Assembly (NCBI GenBank): GCA_041393535.1
Contig: JAWKJY010000003.1
Coordinates: forward strand, 248,001-312,000
Source: JAWKJY01 sp041393535
GTDB lineage: Bacteria; Actinomycetota; Thermoleophilia; Gaiellales; Gaiellaceae
DNA length: 64,000 bases
Reading direction: 5' to 3'
This document shows positions 16,746-25,135 of the stretch, one piece after another; the stretch's first letter is position 1; every line of letters starts with the position of its first letter. The position numbers and the translations under genes are program-made. The notes beneath the pieces are model-generated. The model did no database searches, was not told where the DNA came from, and saw only the letters and a list, made by a program, of their open reading frames with translations.

Positions 16746-17716
16746 CGGACGCGTCGGTCCTGCGCCGGGCTCCGGTGGACTACGACGCGTCGCGCGCGCT
16801 CGCCGACCGCGTGCTCGACAACCTCCGCCAGGTGATGCACGCGCCCGAGGAGACGCTTCGGCTGACCGTCCTCTGCCTGCTCGCCGAGGGGCACCTGATC
16901 ATCGAGGACTTCCCCGGCGTCGGGAAGACGACGCTCGCGAAGTCGCTCGCGCGCTCGGTCGGCTGCTCCTTCTCGCGGATCCAGTTCACGCCCGACCTGC
17001 TGCCGTCGGACGTGACCGGCGTGAACGTCTTCAACCAGCTGACGAACGTGTTCGAGTTCCGGCCGGGGCCCGTCTTCGCGAACCTCCTGCTCGTCGACGA
17101 GATCAACCGCGCGTCGCCCAAGACCCAGGCGGCGCTGCTCGAGTGCATGCAGGAGCAGCAGGTCACGGTCGACGGCGTCTCGTACGCGCTCGCCCCGCCG
17201 TTCATGGTGCTCGCGACGCAGAACCCGATCGAGTACGAGGGCACCTACCCGCTGCCCGAGGCGGAGCTCGACCGCTTCACGCTGAAGGTCTCGATCGGCT
17301 ACCCGCCGCTCGCCGAGGAGGCGCGGATGCTCGCCGAGCAGACGCGCGAGGAGCCGCTCGACGCGCTCCAGCCCGTCGCGAGCGCCGAGCAGATCCTCGC
17401 CGCGATCGCGGCGGCGCGCGACGTCTACGTCGAGGAGTCGCTGAACGCGTACGTCGTCCAGCTCCTGCGCGCGTCGCGCGCCGACCCGCGGGTCTACCTC
17501 GGCGCCAGCCCGCGGTCGGGCATCGCGCTGCTGCGCGTGGCCAAGGCGCGAGCGCTCGTCGAGGGCCGCGACCACGTCCAGCCCGAGGACGTCAAGGCGA
17601 TCGCCGCGCCCGTCCTCGCGCACCGGTTGATCCTCGCCCCCGAGGCGCGTGCGTCGGGGCTCGAGCCGGCCGGGCTCGTCGGCGAGCTCCTCGACAGGAC
17701 GCCGGTCCCGGCCTAG
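16742..17716 (+). CDS. MoxR-family AAA+ ATPase
   Basis: 324 residues. A chaperone-like AAA+ ATPase. Walker A is G-V-G-K-T-T, Walker B L-L-L-V-D-E-I-N-R-A, sensor 1 A-T-Q-N-P-I-E-Y-E-G-T-Y-P-L-P-E-A, and arginine/sensor 2 region S-P-R-S. MoxR proteins act with vWA-like partners, and the next gene is a DUF58 protein of that kind, followed by a transglutaminase membrane protein. This three-gene order is widespread; its cell function is poorly known, often linked to envelope processes. The ATG overlaps the coaBC stop. Confidence 0.92.
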   Translation: MTDASVLRRAPVDYDASRALADRVLDNLRQVMHAPEETLRLTVLCLLAEGHLIIEDFPGVGKTTLAKSLARSVGCSFSRIQFTPDLLPSDVTGVNVFNQLTNVFEFRPGPVFANLLLVDEINRASPKTQAALLECMQEQQVTVDGVSYALAPPFMVLATQNPIEYEGTYPLPEAELDRFTLKVSIGYPPLAEEARMLAEQTREEPLDALQPVASAEQILAAIAAARDVYVEESLNAYVVQLLRASRADPRVYLGASPRSGIALLRVAKARALVEGRDHVQPEDVKAIAAPVLAHRLILAPEARASGLEPAGLVGELLDRTPVPA

Positions 17717-17728
17717 GCGGCTGGCGGG

Positions 17729-18970
17729 GTGCTGACCGGCACCGGACGCTCGGCCCTCGCCCTCGGCGCCGGCGCCTACGTGGCCGGCTGGGTGTTCGGC
17801 ACCGCACCGCTGTACCCGGTCGGCGTCGGGCTCGTGCTCGTCGTCGCCGTCGCGTGGCTGTGGGCGCGCCTGCTCGCACGCCCGGTGCGGCTGGAGCGGC
17901 TCGTGCCGGAGGAGCGCCCGGTCGACGGGGACGACGTGCCGATCCGCGTCCGGCTCGAGCTCGACGGCACCGTCCAGCCGGCCGTCGTCGAGCTTCGCGA
18001 CCGCTTCGGCGCGCTCGGCGAGGAGGCGATCGACCTTCGCCGGGACGAGGGGGCGCTCGGCGGCACGTACGTCCTGAAGGACGTGCGCCGTGGCCGCTAC
18101 CGCGCCGAGCTGGCGCGCGTCGCGATCGAGGACCCGCTCGGGCTCGTGCGCCGCGAGGTGCCGCTCGAGGCGCCGGGCGGGCTGCTCGTCTACCCGCGCG
18201 TCGTCGAGCTCGACGGGCTCTTCTCGGACGGCGGCCAGCGGGTCGGCGACGGACGTCGGATGCAGCTCCGCCGCCAGTCGGGCTACGACCTCCACTCCGT
18301 CCGCGAGCACGAGCGCGGCGAGTCGCTGCGGCGCGTGCACTGGCCGTCGACCGCGCGGCGCGGGAAGCTGATGGTGAAGGAGCTCGAGGACGCGCCGCGC
18401 GACGAGTCCGTCGTCGTGCTCGACGGCGACGCCGGAACGGTCGCCGGGGAGGGGCGCGACACGAGCTTCGAGCTCTGCGTGCGCGCGGCCGGGTCGGTCG
18501 CGCGGGTGCACTCGGGGCGCGGGCGCCGCGTCGGGCTGCTCGTCAACGACGCCGATCGCAGCTACCAGCCGGTCACCTCGCTCGACGGCGACTGGACGCT
18601 CGCGCTCGAGCTGCTCGCGGGCGCCGAGCCGAACGGGCGTCGGCCGGTCGTCTCGCTGCTCGCGGAGGGCGCGGGCGTCGCCTCGCAGGCGACCGACCTG
18701 GTCGTCGTCACCGCGGGGCTGAACGCGCGCCTCGCCGACCGGCTGCTCCAGCGCGCGAGCTCGCGCCGGGGCACCGCGCTCGTCTTCGTCGACCCGACGA
18801 GCTTCGGCGCCGGCGCGGGCACCGGGCCGGCGGTCGATGCGCGCGCACAGCTCCTGCGGCTCGAGCGTGCGGGCGTCCCGGTGGCCGTGCTGCGCCACGG
18901 CGACGACCTCGCCCGCTCGCTCGGCGCGCTCGCCGCGCGGCCCGAGGCGCGGGAGGCGGTCGGTGCCTAG
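17729..18970 (+). CDS. DUF58 domain protein (MoxR partner)
   Basis: 413 residues. Two N-terminal hydrophobic segments (about 8-22 and 29-50) precede a soluble region and the DUF58 signature near residues 190-220 (Y-D-L-H-S-V-R-E-H then R-R-V-H-W-P-S-T-A-R and L-M-V-K-E), followed by a vWA-like fold with V-V-V-L-D-G-D. The protein is expected to be a membrane-anchored partner of the upstream MoxR ATPase. It starts on a GTG 12 bases after moxR. The stop overlaps the transglutaminase gene by 8 bases. Confidence 0.88.
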   Translation: MLTGTGRSALALGAGAYVAGWVFGTAPLYPVGVGLVLVVAVAWLWARLLARPVRLERLVPEERPVDGDDVPIRVRLELDGTVQPAVVELRDRFGALGEEAIDLRRDEGALGGTYVLKDVRRGRYRAELARVAIEDPLGLVRREVPLEAPGGLLVYPRVVELDGLFSDGGQRVGDGRRMQLRRQSGYDLHSVREHERGESLRRVHWPSTARRGKLMVKELEDAPRDESVVVLDGDAGTVAGEGRDTSFELCVRAAGSVARVHSGRGRRVGLLVNDADRSYQPVTSLDGDWTLALELLAGAEPNGRRPVVSLLAEGAGVASQATDLVVVTAGLNARLADRLLQRASSRRGTALVFVDPTSFGAGAGTGPAVDARAQLLRLERAGVPVAVLRHGDDLARSLGALAARPEAREAVGA

Positions 18971-21350
18971 GCTCCTCGCCGAGGGGCTCGACGCGCGCCG
19001 CGTCCTGCGGGCCGGCGCCCTGTTCTGCGTCGGCGCCGCGGTCGTCGCGATCGCGTGGGTGCGCCTGTTCGAGCAGCACCCGCCGCTCGTCTCGGTGCTG
19101 GAGATGATCGGGATCGCGGCCATCCCGACCCTCGCCGCGCTCGTGCTGCGCGGGCGGCTCCTGCTCGCGGTCTGGCCCGTTCCCGTCGCGCTCGGCGCCC
19201 TGCTCGCCGCGGCCGCCGCCTTCCACGTCTCCGTGCTGGAGATGCGTCCGGGGCCCGAGCACGAGTTCTTCGGCCCGGTCGCCGACGCGATCCGGGTCGG
19301 CATGCGCGACACCTTCGACACGCAGGTCCCGGTCGACGCGATCGAGCACCCGGAGATCGAGGGGCTCGCGCTGCTCGCGATCTTCGGCTTCACGGCCCTC
19401 GTCGGGATGCTCGTCGCCGTCCGGCGGCTCGTGCTCGCGGGCGCCGCCCTGATCGCGGCGGTCGCGTGGCCCTCGACGCCCGTCGCGGTGGCCGGCGGCA
19501 ACTCGCTCGGCGTCGGCGCCGTGCTGCTCGCGGCCGTCCTCCTGCTCCTGCTCGCGGCGAGCGGCGAGCGTCGCCGCGTCCGGGCGCTGCCGCAGGCGAT
19601 CGCGCTCGCGGCCGTCGCCGGCCTGGCGGCGATCGGCGCCTCGACGTCGAGCGCGGTCGCGAAGGACGGCGTCGTCGACTTCCGCGGCTGGAACCCGTAC
19701 GAGGCGTCGCGTGCAGTCGTCGGCGTTCGCTACGTGTGGAGCACGAGCTACGCGCCGCTCAGCTGGCCCGACGAGCCGACCGAGGTCCTACGCGTGAAGG
19801 CGCCCGACCGCGCGCTGTACTGGCGGGCGACGACGCTGGACGAGTACACGGGCATCGGCTGGCGGGAGTCGCTCGACCCGACCCGGCAGGCGGTCGAGAC
19901 GCGGCTCGACGCGCCCTCCGACCCGCTCCTGCCGCGCGTCGCGCGCCGCGACCGCACCCAGTGGACGCGCCAGGACGTCACGGTCGGCGCCCTCGCGGAC
20001 GACCACCTGATCGGCGCGGCCAGCCCGGTCCGCTGGCAGCTCGCGCCCGGCGTCCTGACGCAGCGCACGCGGAGCGGCGTCGTCCTCGTCCCCGACGGCC
20101 TCGAGCGCGGGGGCACCTACACCGTCTGGAGCTACACGCCCGACGCGGATCCGAAGTCGCTCGTCGACCTGCCCGCGGCCTACCCGCGCGCCGCCGAGCG
20201 CTACCTCGAGCTCGTCCCCGGCGTGACCGCCCCCGAGTTCGACGAGGACGGACGCGACCGGACGGTCAAGCGCCTGCTCGCCGAGAGCGACGACCCGCTC
20301 GTCCGCGACCTGCGCCGGCTCTACGACCGCACCCAGGAGGTCGTCTCGGGCGCGCCGTCGCCGTACGTGACCGCCGTCAGCCTCGAGCAGTGGTTCCGGA
20401 GCGGGAACGGCGGCTTCAAGTACGACGAGGCGCCGCCCCAGCCGGACGGCAGCGGCGCGCCGCTCGTCGACTTCGTCCTCGAGACGCAGGCCGGCTACTG
20501 CCAGCACTACGCGGGCGCGATGGTGCTGATGCTGCGGCTGCTCGGCATCCCGAGCCGGGTCGCGGCGGGCTTCATCCAGGGCGAGTACGACGAGACGACG
20601 GGCGAGTGGGTCGTCGTCGACCGCGACGCGCACACGTGGGTCGAGGTGTGGTTCCCCGGCTACGGCTGGCTGCCGTTCGACCCGACGCCCGGCCGCGGCC
20701 GGCTGGCCGAGCCGTACTCGGCGGCCTCGCCCGGCTTCAGCCTGACCGAGGAGGAGCAGGGCGGCGGCGCCGACGTCGCGGAGATCTTCGCCGCCCAGGA
20801 CCAGCTCGCCGAGATCTTCAAGGAGCAGCTCGGGTCCTTCCAGAGCGCCGCCGCGGCGCCGTCCGAGCCCGCCGCCGCGCCCGCCGAGCCGGGGTCGGGC
20901 GGCGAGGCGGCCGCGCCCGCGGGGGGCGGAGGCGCCGGGATCGCCTGGCTGCCGATCCTCGTCGCGCTCGCCGTCGTCGGCTCGCTCGGCCTCTTCCTCG
21001 GCGCCAAGGAGCTGCGCCGCCGCCTGCGCTACCGCGACCCCGACCCGCGGGCCCAGGCGGCCGCGTGCCGGCGCGACCTCACGGCCTTCCTCGCCGACCA
21101 GGGCGTCGACCTGCCGGCGAGCGAGACGCTCGAGGAGCTGGGCGAGCGGCTGCGGCAGACCTACACCGTCGAGCCGTCCCGGTTCGTGCGCGCGGCCTCG
21201 GCGGCGCGCTTCGCGCCGCCCGCGGCCGCCGCGGACGCCGCCCGCACGGCGCGGCGCGAGCTCGCGGAGCTCCGCCGCCTGCTCCGGCGCGAGCTGGGCC
21301 TCCAGAACCGCGTCGTCGGCGCCTTCCGGCTCCGCTCGCTGACCCGCTGA
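18963..21350 (+). CDS. transglutaminase-like membrane protein (TgpA type)
   Basis: 795 residues. The N-terminal third is a bundle of about six membrane segments (to about residue 230). An extracytoplasmic domain with a transglutaminase core follows, with Cys513 in G-Y-C-Q-H-Y-A, His in D-A-H-T-W-V-E-V-W and Asp in P-F-D-P-T-P-G forming the Cys-His-Asp triad. An Ala/Pro/Gly linker, one more membrane helix at about 660-680 and a cytoplasmic DUF4129-like tail end the protein. It completes the MoxR-DUF58-transglutaminase trio. The real substrate is unknown. The GTG start lies inside the DUF58 3' end. Confidence 0.88.
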   Translation: MPRLLAEGLDARRVLRAGALFCVGAAVVAIAWVRLFEQHPPLVSVLEMIGIAAIPTLAALVLRGRLLLAVWPVPVALGALLAAAAAFHVSVLEMRPGPEHEFFGPVADAIRVGMRDTFDTQVPVDAIEHPEIEGLALLAIFGFTALVGMLVAVRRLVLAGAALIAAVAWPSTPVAVAGGNSLGVGAVLLAAVLLLLLAASGERRRVRALPQAIALAAVAGLAAIGASTSSAVAKDGVVDFRGWNPYEASRAVVGVRYVWSTSYAPLSWPDEPTEVLRVKAPDRALYWRATTLDEYTGIGWRESLDPTRQAVETRLDAPSDPLLPRVARRDRTQWTRQDVTVGALADDHLIGAASPVRWQLAPGVLTQRTRSGVVLVPDGLERGGTYTVWSYTPDADPKSLVDLPAAYPRAAERYLELVPGVTAPEFDEDGRDRTVKRLLAESDDPLVRDLRRLYDRTQEVVSGAPSPYVTAVSLEQWFRSGNGGFKYDEAPPQPDGSGAPLVDFVLETQAGYCQHYAGAMVLMLRLLGIPSRVAAGFIQGEYDETTGEWVVVDRDAHTWVEVWFPGYGWLPFDPTPGRGRLAEPYSAASPGFSLTEEEQGGGADVAEIFAAQDQLAEIFKEQLGSFQSAAAAPSEPAAAPAEPGSGGEAAAPAGGGGAGIAWLPILVALAVVGSLGLFLGAKELRRRLRYRDPDPRAQAAACRRDLTAFLADQGVDLPASETLEELGERLRQTYTVEPSRFVRAASAARFAPPAAAADAARTARRELAELRRLLRRELGLQNRVVGAFRLRSLTR

Positions 21351-21397
21351 GCGCCGGGACGGCGCGCCCGTTCCGTATGCTGGCAGGCGGGGGAACG

Positions 21398-21763
21398 GTG
21401 AGCGACGCGTACGCGGACTTCCAGCTGGGACGCACCCACCTGGCCGCCGGCATGCCGGCCCAGGCGACGGTCGCGCTCGAGCGTGCCAAGCGGCAGGAGC
21501 CCGACAAGGCCTCGATCCGCGAGGCGCTCGGGATCGCCTACTACCGGATCCACCGCTGGCAGGAGGCGGAGCGGGAGTTCCGCGCCCTCCTCGAGCTGGC
21601 ACCGACGAACGACTACGCCTACTACGCGCTGGGCCGCTGCCGCGAGAAGCAGGGCGACCGCCGGGAGGCCGCGACGAGCTACCGGCTCGCGTGCTGCCTG
21701 CGCCCGGGCCAGCCGGACTACGAGCAGGCGCGCGAGGCGCTGGGGGAGGTCGCATGCGACTGA
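21398..21763 (+). CDS. small TPR-repeat protein
   Basis: 121 residues, nearly all helical, with three TPR-like helix pairs (A-Y-A-D-F-Q-L-G-R-T-H-L-A-A-G, I-R-E-A-L-G-I-A-Y-Y-R-I and Y-A-L-G-R-C-R-E-K-Q-G-D). Probably a protein-protein adaptor with no catalytic residue. Chosen start: GTG 21398 after GGGGG. An in-frame ATG at 21377 would add seven residues but coincides with a TATGCT -10-like box at 21376. The last 10 bases overlap the downstream dehydrogenase gene. Confidence 0.7.
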   Translation: MSDAYADFQLGRTHLAAGMPAQATVALERAKRQEPDKASIREALGIAYYRIHRWQEAEREFRALLELAPTNDYAYYALGRCREKQGDRREAATSYRLACCLRPGQPDYEQAREALGEVACD

Positions 21764-22824
21764 GGATCGTGCTGCTGGCGGCCGCCGTGGCGGTGGCGGC
21801 GCTCGTGCCGGCGAGCGCCGGGGCCGCGCTTCGTCTCGTACGGGTCGCAGCGGGGCTCGACCAGCCGGTTCACGTGTCTGCGCCGTCGAGCGAGCCGGGC
21901 GCCCTCTACGTCGTCCAGCAGGGCGGCACGATCGTCGTCCTCGGCAAGGGCGCGCGCCGGACGTTCCTCGACGTCTCCGACCGGGTCTCCTGCTGCGGCG
22001 AGCAGGGCCTGCTCTCGGTCGCCTTCCACCCCCGGTACGCGGAGAACGGTCGCTTCTTCGTGAACTACACGAACCGCTCGAGCGACACCGAGGTCGTCGA
22101 GTACCGCGCGAGCGGCGGCGTCGCCGACCCGGGCTCGGCAAGACTCCTCCTCCGCGTGGCCCAGCCGTACCAGAACCACAACGGCGGCCAGCTCGCGTTC
22201 GGCCGCGACGGGAAGCTCTACATCGGCATGGGAGACGGCGGCGACGCCGGCGACCCGGCCGAGCGCGCACAGAGTCCGCGCTCGCTGCTCGGCAAGCTGC
22301 TGCGGATGGATGTCGACGTCGACCGGCCAGCGGCCCGGATCGTCGCCTACGGGCTGCGCAACCCGTGGCGCTTCTCCTTCGACCGCGCGAACGGCGACCT
22401 CTACGTCGGCGACGTCGGGCAGGACCGCGTCGAGGAGATCGACTACGTGCGCGGCGGCGTGGCGCGGCTGCTCAACTTCGGCTGGGACGCGTTCGAGGGC
22501 AACGACCGCTACGAGGGCACGCGGCTCGGCCCCGGGAAGCGCGTGGGCCCGATCGCGACCTACCAGCACGGCAGCGGGCGCTGCTCGGTAACGGGCGGCT
22601 ACGTCTATCGCGGCGCGAAGTCGAAGGCGCTCAGGGGGCGCTACGTCTACGGCGACTTCTGCAGCGGCGAGATCTGGACGCTCCGCGTGCGCGACGGCAA
22701 GGCGCGCGGCAAGCGCCTCGAGGCGCCGAGGGTGCAGGGCCTCTCGTCGTTCGGCGAGGACGCGCGCGGCGAGGTCTACGCGATGTCCCTGTACGGCGGA
22801 ACCCTGTACCGTCTCTCCGCGTGA
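21754..22824 (+). CDS. secreted glucose/sorbosone dehydrogenase-family protein
   Basis: 356 residues. A Sec signal peptide (about 1-25, ending A-S-A-G-A-A) and a GSDH beta-propeller with the same signatures as the gene at 14195: G-E-Q-G-L-L-S-V-A-F, Y-Q-N-H-N-G-G, M-G-D-G-G, L-G-K-L-L-R-M-D, G-L-R-N-P-W-R-F-S-F-D and V-G-D-V-G-Q. It lacks the lipobox and linker of that paralogue, so is likely secreted or loosely attached. The ATG follows GGGGGAGG and lies within the TPR gene end. The stop overlaps the next GTG. Confidence 0.83.
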   Translation: MRLRIVLLAAAVAVAALVPASAGAALRLVRVAAGLDQPVHVSAPSSEPGALYVVQQGGTIVVLGKGARRTFLDVSDRVSCCGEQGLLSVAFHPRYAENGRFFVNYTNRSSDTEVVEYRASGGVADPGSARLLLRVAQPYQNHNGGQLAFGRDGKLYIGMGDGGDAGDPAERAQSPRSLLGKLLRMDVDVDRPAARIVAYGLRNPWRFSFDRANGDLYVGDVGQDRVEEIDYVRGGVARLLNFGWDAFEGNDRYEGTRLGPGKRVGPIATYQHGSGRCSVTGGYVYRGAKSKALRGRYVYGDFCSGEIWTLRVRDGKARGKRLEAPRVQGLSSFGEDARGEVYAMSLYGGTLYRLSA

Positions 22825-23846
22825 GCCTCTACGCGCGCCTCGCGGACCTGCCGCTCGTCGTCGACGGCCTCGCGCTCGAGCGGCGCGAGTCCGACACGTC
22901 GAGCGGCTTCCTGCGCGTGACGACGACGGTCGCGCTCTCGGGTGGCGGCCACGTCGGGCGCGGGGAGGACGTCTCCTACCAGGCGGAGGAGCACGACGGC
23001 TACCCGGAGCCGGACCTGCGCGGGCGCTGGACGGTCGGCACGCTGTCCGCGCGCCTCGGCGAGGTCGACCTCTGGCCGGCCGGGCCGGCGAGCTGGCCGG
23101 CCTCCGTCGAGTACCGCCGCTGGGCCTGGGAGAGCGCCGTGCTCGACCTTGCGCTGCGACAGGCCCGCACGTCGCTGGGCGAGGCGATCGGGCGCCCGTA
23201 CCGGTCCGTCCGCTTCATCGTCTCGACGAGGAACGACCCGCGCGACTGGCTGGCGTTCGACCCGGAGCTCGAGTTCAAGCTCGACCCGACGCCCGAGTGG
23301 GAGCCCGGCTACGTCGAGGCGCTGGCCGCGACGGGCCGCATCCGCGTGCTCGACCTGAAGAGCTACTACACCGGCACCGTCGTCGACAACGCGCCCGACC
23401 CGGCGCTGTACCGCGCGTGCGTCGAGCTGTTCCCGGACGCGGTGATCGAGGATCCCGCGCTGACGGACGAGCTGCGCGCGATCCTCGCCCCGGCCGAGGG
23501 CCGGCTGAGCTTCGACGCGCCGATCCACTCGATCGCCGACGTCGAGGCGCTGCCGCTCGAGCCGCGCTTCCTGAACGTCAAGCCGTCGCGCTTCGGCACG
23601 CTCGAGCGGCTGCTCGCGTGCATCGAGTGGTGCGAGACGCGTGGGATCGCCATGTATGGCGGCGGCCAGTTCGAGCTCGGCTACGGGCGCGGCCAGATCC
23701 AGGCGCTCGCGAGCCTGTTCTACGCCGACGCGGCGAACGACGTCGCGCCGCCCGCGTTCAACGAGCCCGAGCCTCGGGCCGGCCTGCCCCGCAGCCCGCT
23801 CGCGCCGTCCGACCGCCCGGAGGGGTTCTCGTTCCCGACGGCGTGA
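22821..23846 (+). CDS. enolase-superfamily-like protein
   Basis: 341 residues. The C-terminal two thirds have the order of an enolase-superfamily barrel: an F-K-L-D-P segment near 153, I-R-V-L-D-L-K (about 175), a V-I-E-D-P-A-L strand (about 210), L-S-F-D-A-P, then L-N-V-K-P-S-R-F-G-T and Y-G-G-G-Q-F-E-L-G-Y-G-R-G. The acidic residues at successive strand ends and the late Lys resemble metal and base positions of mandelate-racemase-type enzymes. The N-terminal region is not the standard capping domain, so the reaction is unknown. GTGA overlaps join it to both neighbours. Confidence 0.6.
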   Translation: MSLYARLADLPLVVDGLALERRESDTSSGFLRVTTTVALSGGGHVGRGEDVSYQAEEHDGYPEPDLRGRWTVGTLSARLGEVDLWPAGPASWPASVEYRRWAWESAVLDLALRQARTSLGEAIGRPYRSVRFIVSTRNDPRDWLAFDPELEFKLDPTPEWEPGYVEALAATGRIRVLDLKSYYTGTVVDNAPDPALYRACVELFPDAVIEDPALTDELRAILAPAEGRLSFDAPIHSIADVEALPLEPRFLNVKPSRFGTLERLLACIEWCETRGIAMYGGGQFELGYGRGQIQALASLFYADAANDVAPPAFNEPEPRAGLPRSPLAPSDRPEGFSFPTA

Positions 23847-24196
23847 ACATCGCCGAGTGGTACGAGCGGGCGGCGCAGGAGTGGCCGCCGCGAGACCTGG
23901 CGTTCAAGGCGGCGCTGCGCCGCGGGGCGCAGGAGCTCCTGACGCGGGGGTACGGGCGCGCGAGCCGGGCGTTCGCCGACGCGTCGCGCCTGGCCGAGGG
24001 GGATGACCGGGAGCTCGCGCGCGGGCTCGTGCACCTCGCCGCCGCCGGGCATCGGCTGAAGGCCGGCGAGGCGGACTCCGCGACGCGCCAGCTCGCGCAC
24101 GCGCGGCGCCGGCTCGCGCCCGCGCTCGGCCGCACCGACCCGGTCGACGTGGCCTCGCTCGTCGCGGCCGTCGAGCGCGATCCCGGCCCGCGATGA
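23843..24196 (+). CDS. DUF309-like small helical protein
   Basis: 117 residues, mostly helical. The central A-R-G-L-V-H-L-A-A-A-G-H-R-L-K-A-G motif followed by A-R-R-R-L-A-P-A-L matches DUF309-type proteins, whose role is unknown. Its GTG overlaps the preceding stop (GTGA) and its stop overlaps the next ATG, so it is part of the same transcript. Confidence 0.6.
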   Translation: MNIAEWYERAAQEWPPRDLAFKAALRRGAQELLTRGYGRASRAFADASRLAEGDDRELARGLVHLAAAGHRLKAGEADSATRQLAHARRRLAPALGRTDPVDVASLVAAVERDPGPR

Positions 24197-24963
24197 CGGC
24201 GGCGCCCGCGAGCCTCGGCCGCCGGCAGCGGCGGCTCGCGCTCCTGGCCTCCGTGCTGGTCGCCGCGCTCGTCCCGGGGATCCTCGTCGTCAACGGCCTG
24301 CGCCTGCTCGCGAACGACTGGTACGTCCACGCGGAGTACGCCCGGCCCGGCTTCCCGCCCGACCACCTCGGCATCCTGACCGAGGAGCAGCGGATCGATC
24401 TCGCGCTGATCGGCCTGCGCTCGATCCAGCCCCAGCACGACGAGGGCGTCCAGCTGCTGCGCGACGCGCGGCTGCCCGACGGGACGCCCGCGTTCAACGA
24501 CCGCGAGGTCCAGCACATGCAGGACGTGCGCGACCTCGTCGGGGGCTTCTACTGGGCGCACATCGGCAGCCTGATCCTGCTCGTCCTGCTGCTCGCCGCG
24601 CTCGCGCGCACGCCGGCGACGCGCCGCTACGTGCCGCGCGCGCTGCTCGGGGGCGTCGGCTTCATGGTCGCCCTCGCGGCGGTCGTCGGGATCATGATGG
24701 CGGTCGCGTTCGACTGGTTCTTCACCGCGTTCCACCACGCGTTCTTCGAGGGGATGACGTGGTACTTCTACCGCGGCGACACGCTGCTGCGGATCTACCC
24801 GAACCGCTTCTGGAACGACTTCGGCTTCGTCCTGGGCGGGGTCGCCGTCGTGCAGGCGATCGTCCTCGCCGGGGGCTGCTGGTGGTGGATCCGCCGGACG
24901 CGGCGCCGGGAGGCCGTCGCGCCTCGGCGCGAGCCGGTCGGCGCGCCGGCGCCCGAGGCGTGA
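24193..24963 (+). CDS. DUF1461 (TIGR01906) integral membrane protein
   Basis: 256 residues with four membrane helices (about 16-38, 115-137, 150-175, 215-237). The sequence R-P-G-F-P-P-D-H-L-G-I-L-T, the loop H-M-Q-D-V-R-D-L-V and the late F-H-H-A-F-F-E-G and I-Y-P-N-R-F-W-N-D are diagnostic of the family. Function unknown. It is the last gene of the run that starts at coaBC and ends just before a 168-bp palindrome. Confidence 0.8.
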   Translation: MTAAPASLGRRQRRLALLASVLVAALVPGILVVNGLRLLANDWYVHAEYARPGFPPDHLGILTEEQRIDLALIGLRSIQPQHDEGVQLLRDARLPDGTPAFNDREVQHMQDVRDLVGGFYWAHIGSLILLVLLLAALARTPATRRYVPRALLGGVGFMVALAAVVGIMMAVAFDWFFTAFHHAFFEGMTWYFYRGDTLLRIYPNRFWNDFGFVLGGVAVVQAIVLAGGCWWWIRRTRRREAVAPRREPVGAPAPEA

Positions 24964-24967
24964 GCCC

Positions 24968-25135
24968 TAGGGGGCTGTCCGGAGAGGGCCTTCCGCGCCG
25001 CTCGGGCGCGATCTACGGCGCGCTGCGGCGTCCTCGGTCGCTCGAAGAGCGCTGCTCTTCGAGCTCCCTGCGTCCTTGCATCGCTTGCAGCTCGCGCCCG
25101 AGCGGCTTGCGGCTGCGTTTCCGGACACGCCCCTA
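24968..25135. terminator. 168-bp palindrome between convergent genes
   Basis: Centred on 25052. Matching arm blocks at equal distances: TAGGGG/CCCCTA (24968-24973, 25130-25135), GTCCGGA (24977-24983, 25120-25126), CCGCTCGGGCGCGA (24998-25011, 25092-25105) and GCTCGAAGAGC (25040-25050, 25054-25064, three-base loop). The stretches between blocks differ but are nearly equal in length in both arms. It fills the gap between two convergent genes and supplies the stop codon of the minus gene. A bidirectional terminator is most likely; a MITE-like insertion is an alternative. Confidence 0.65.
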
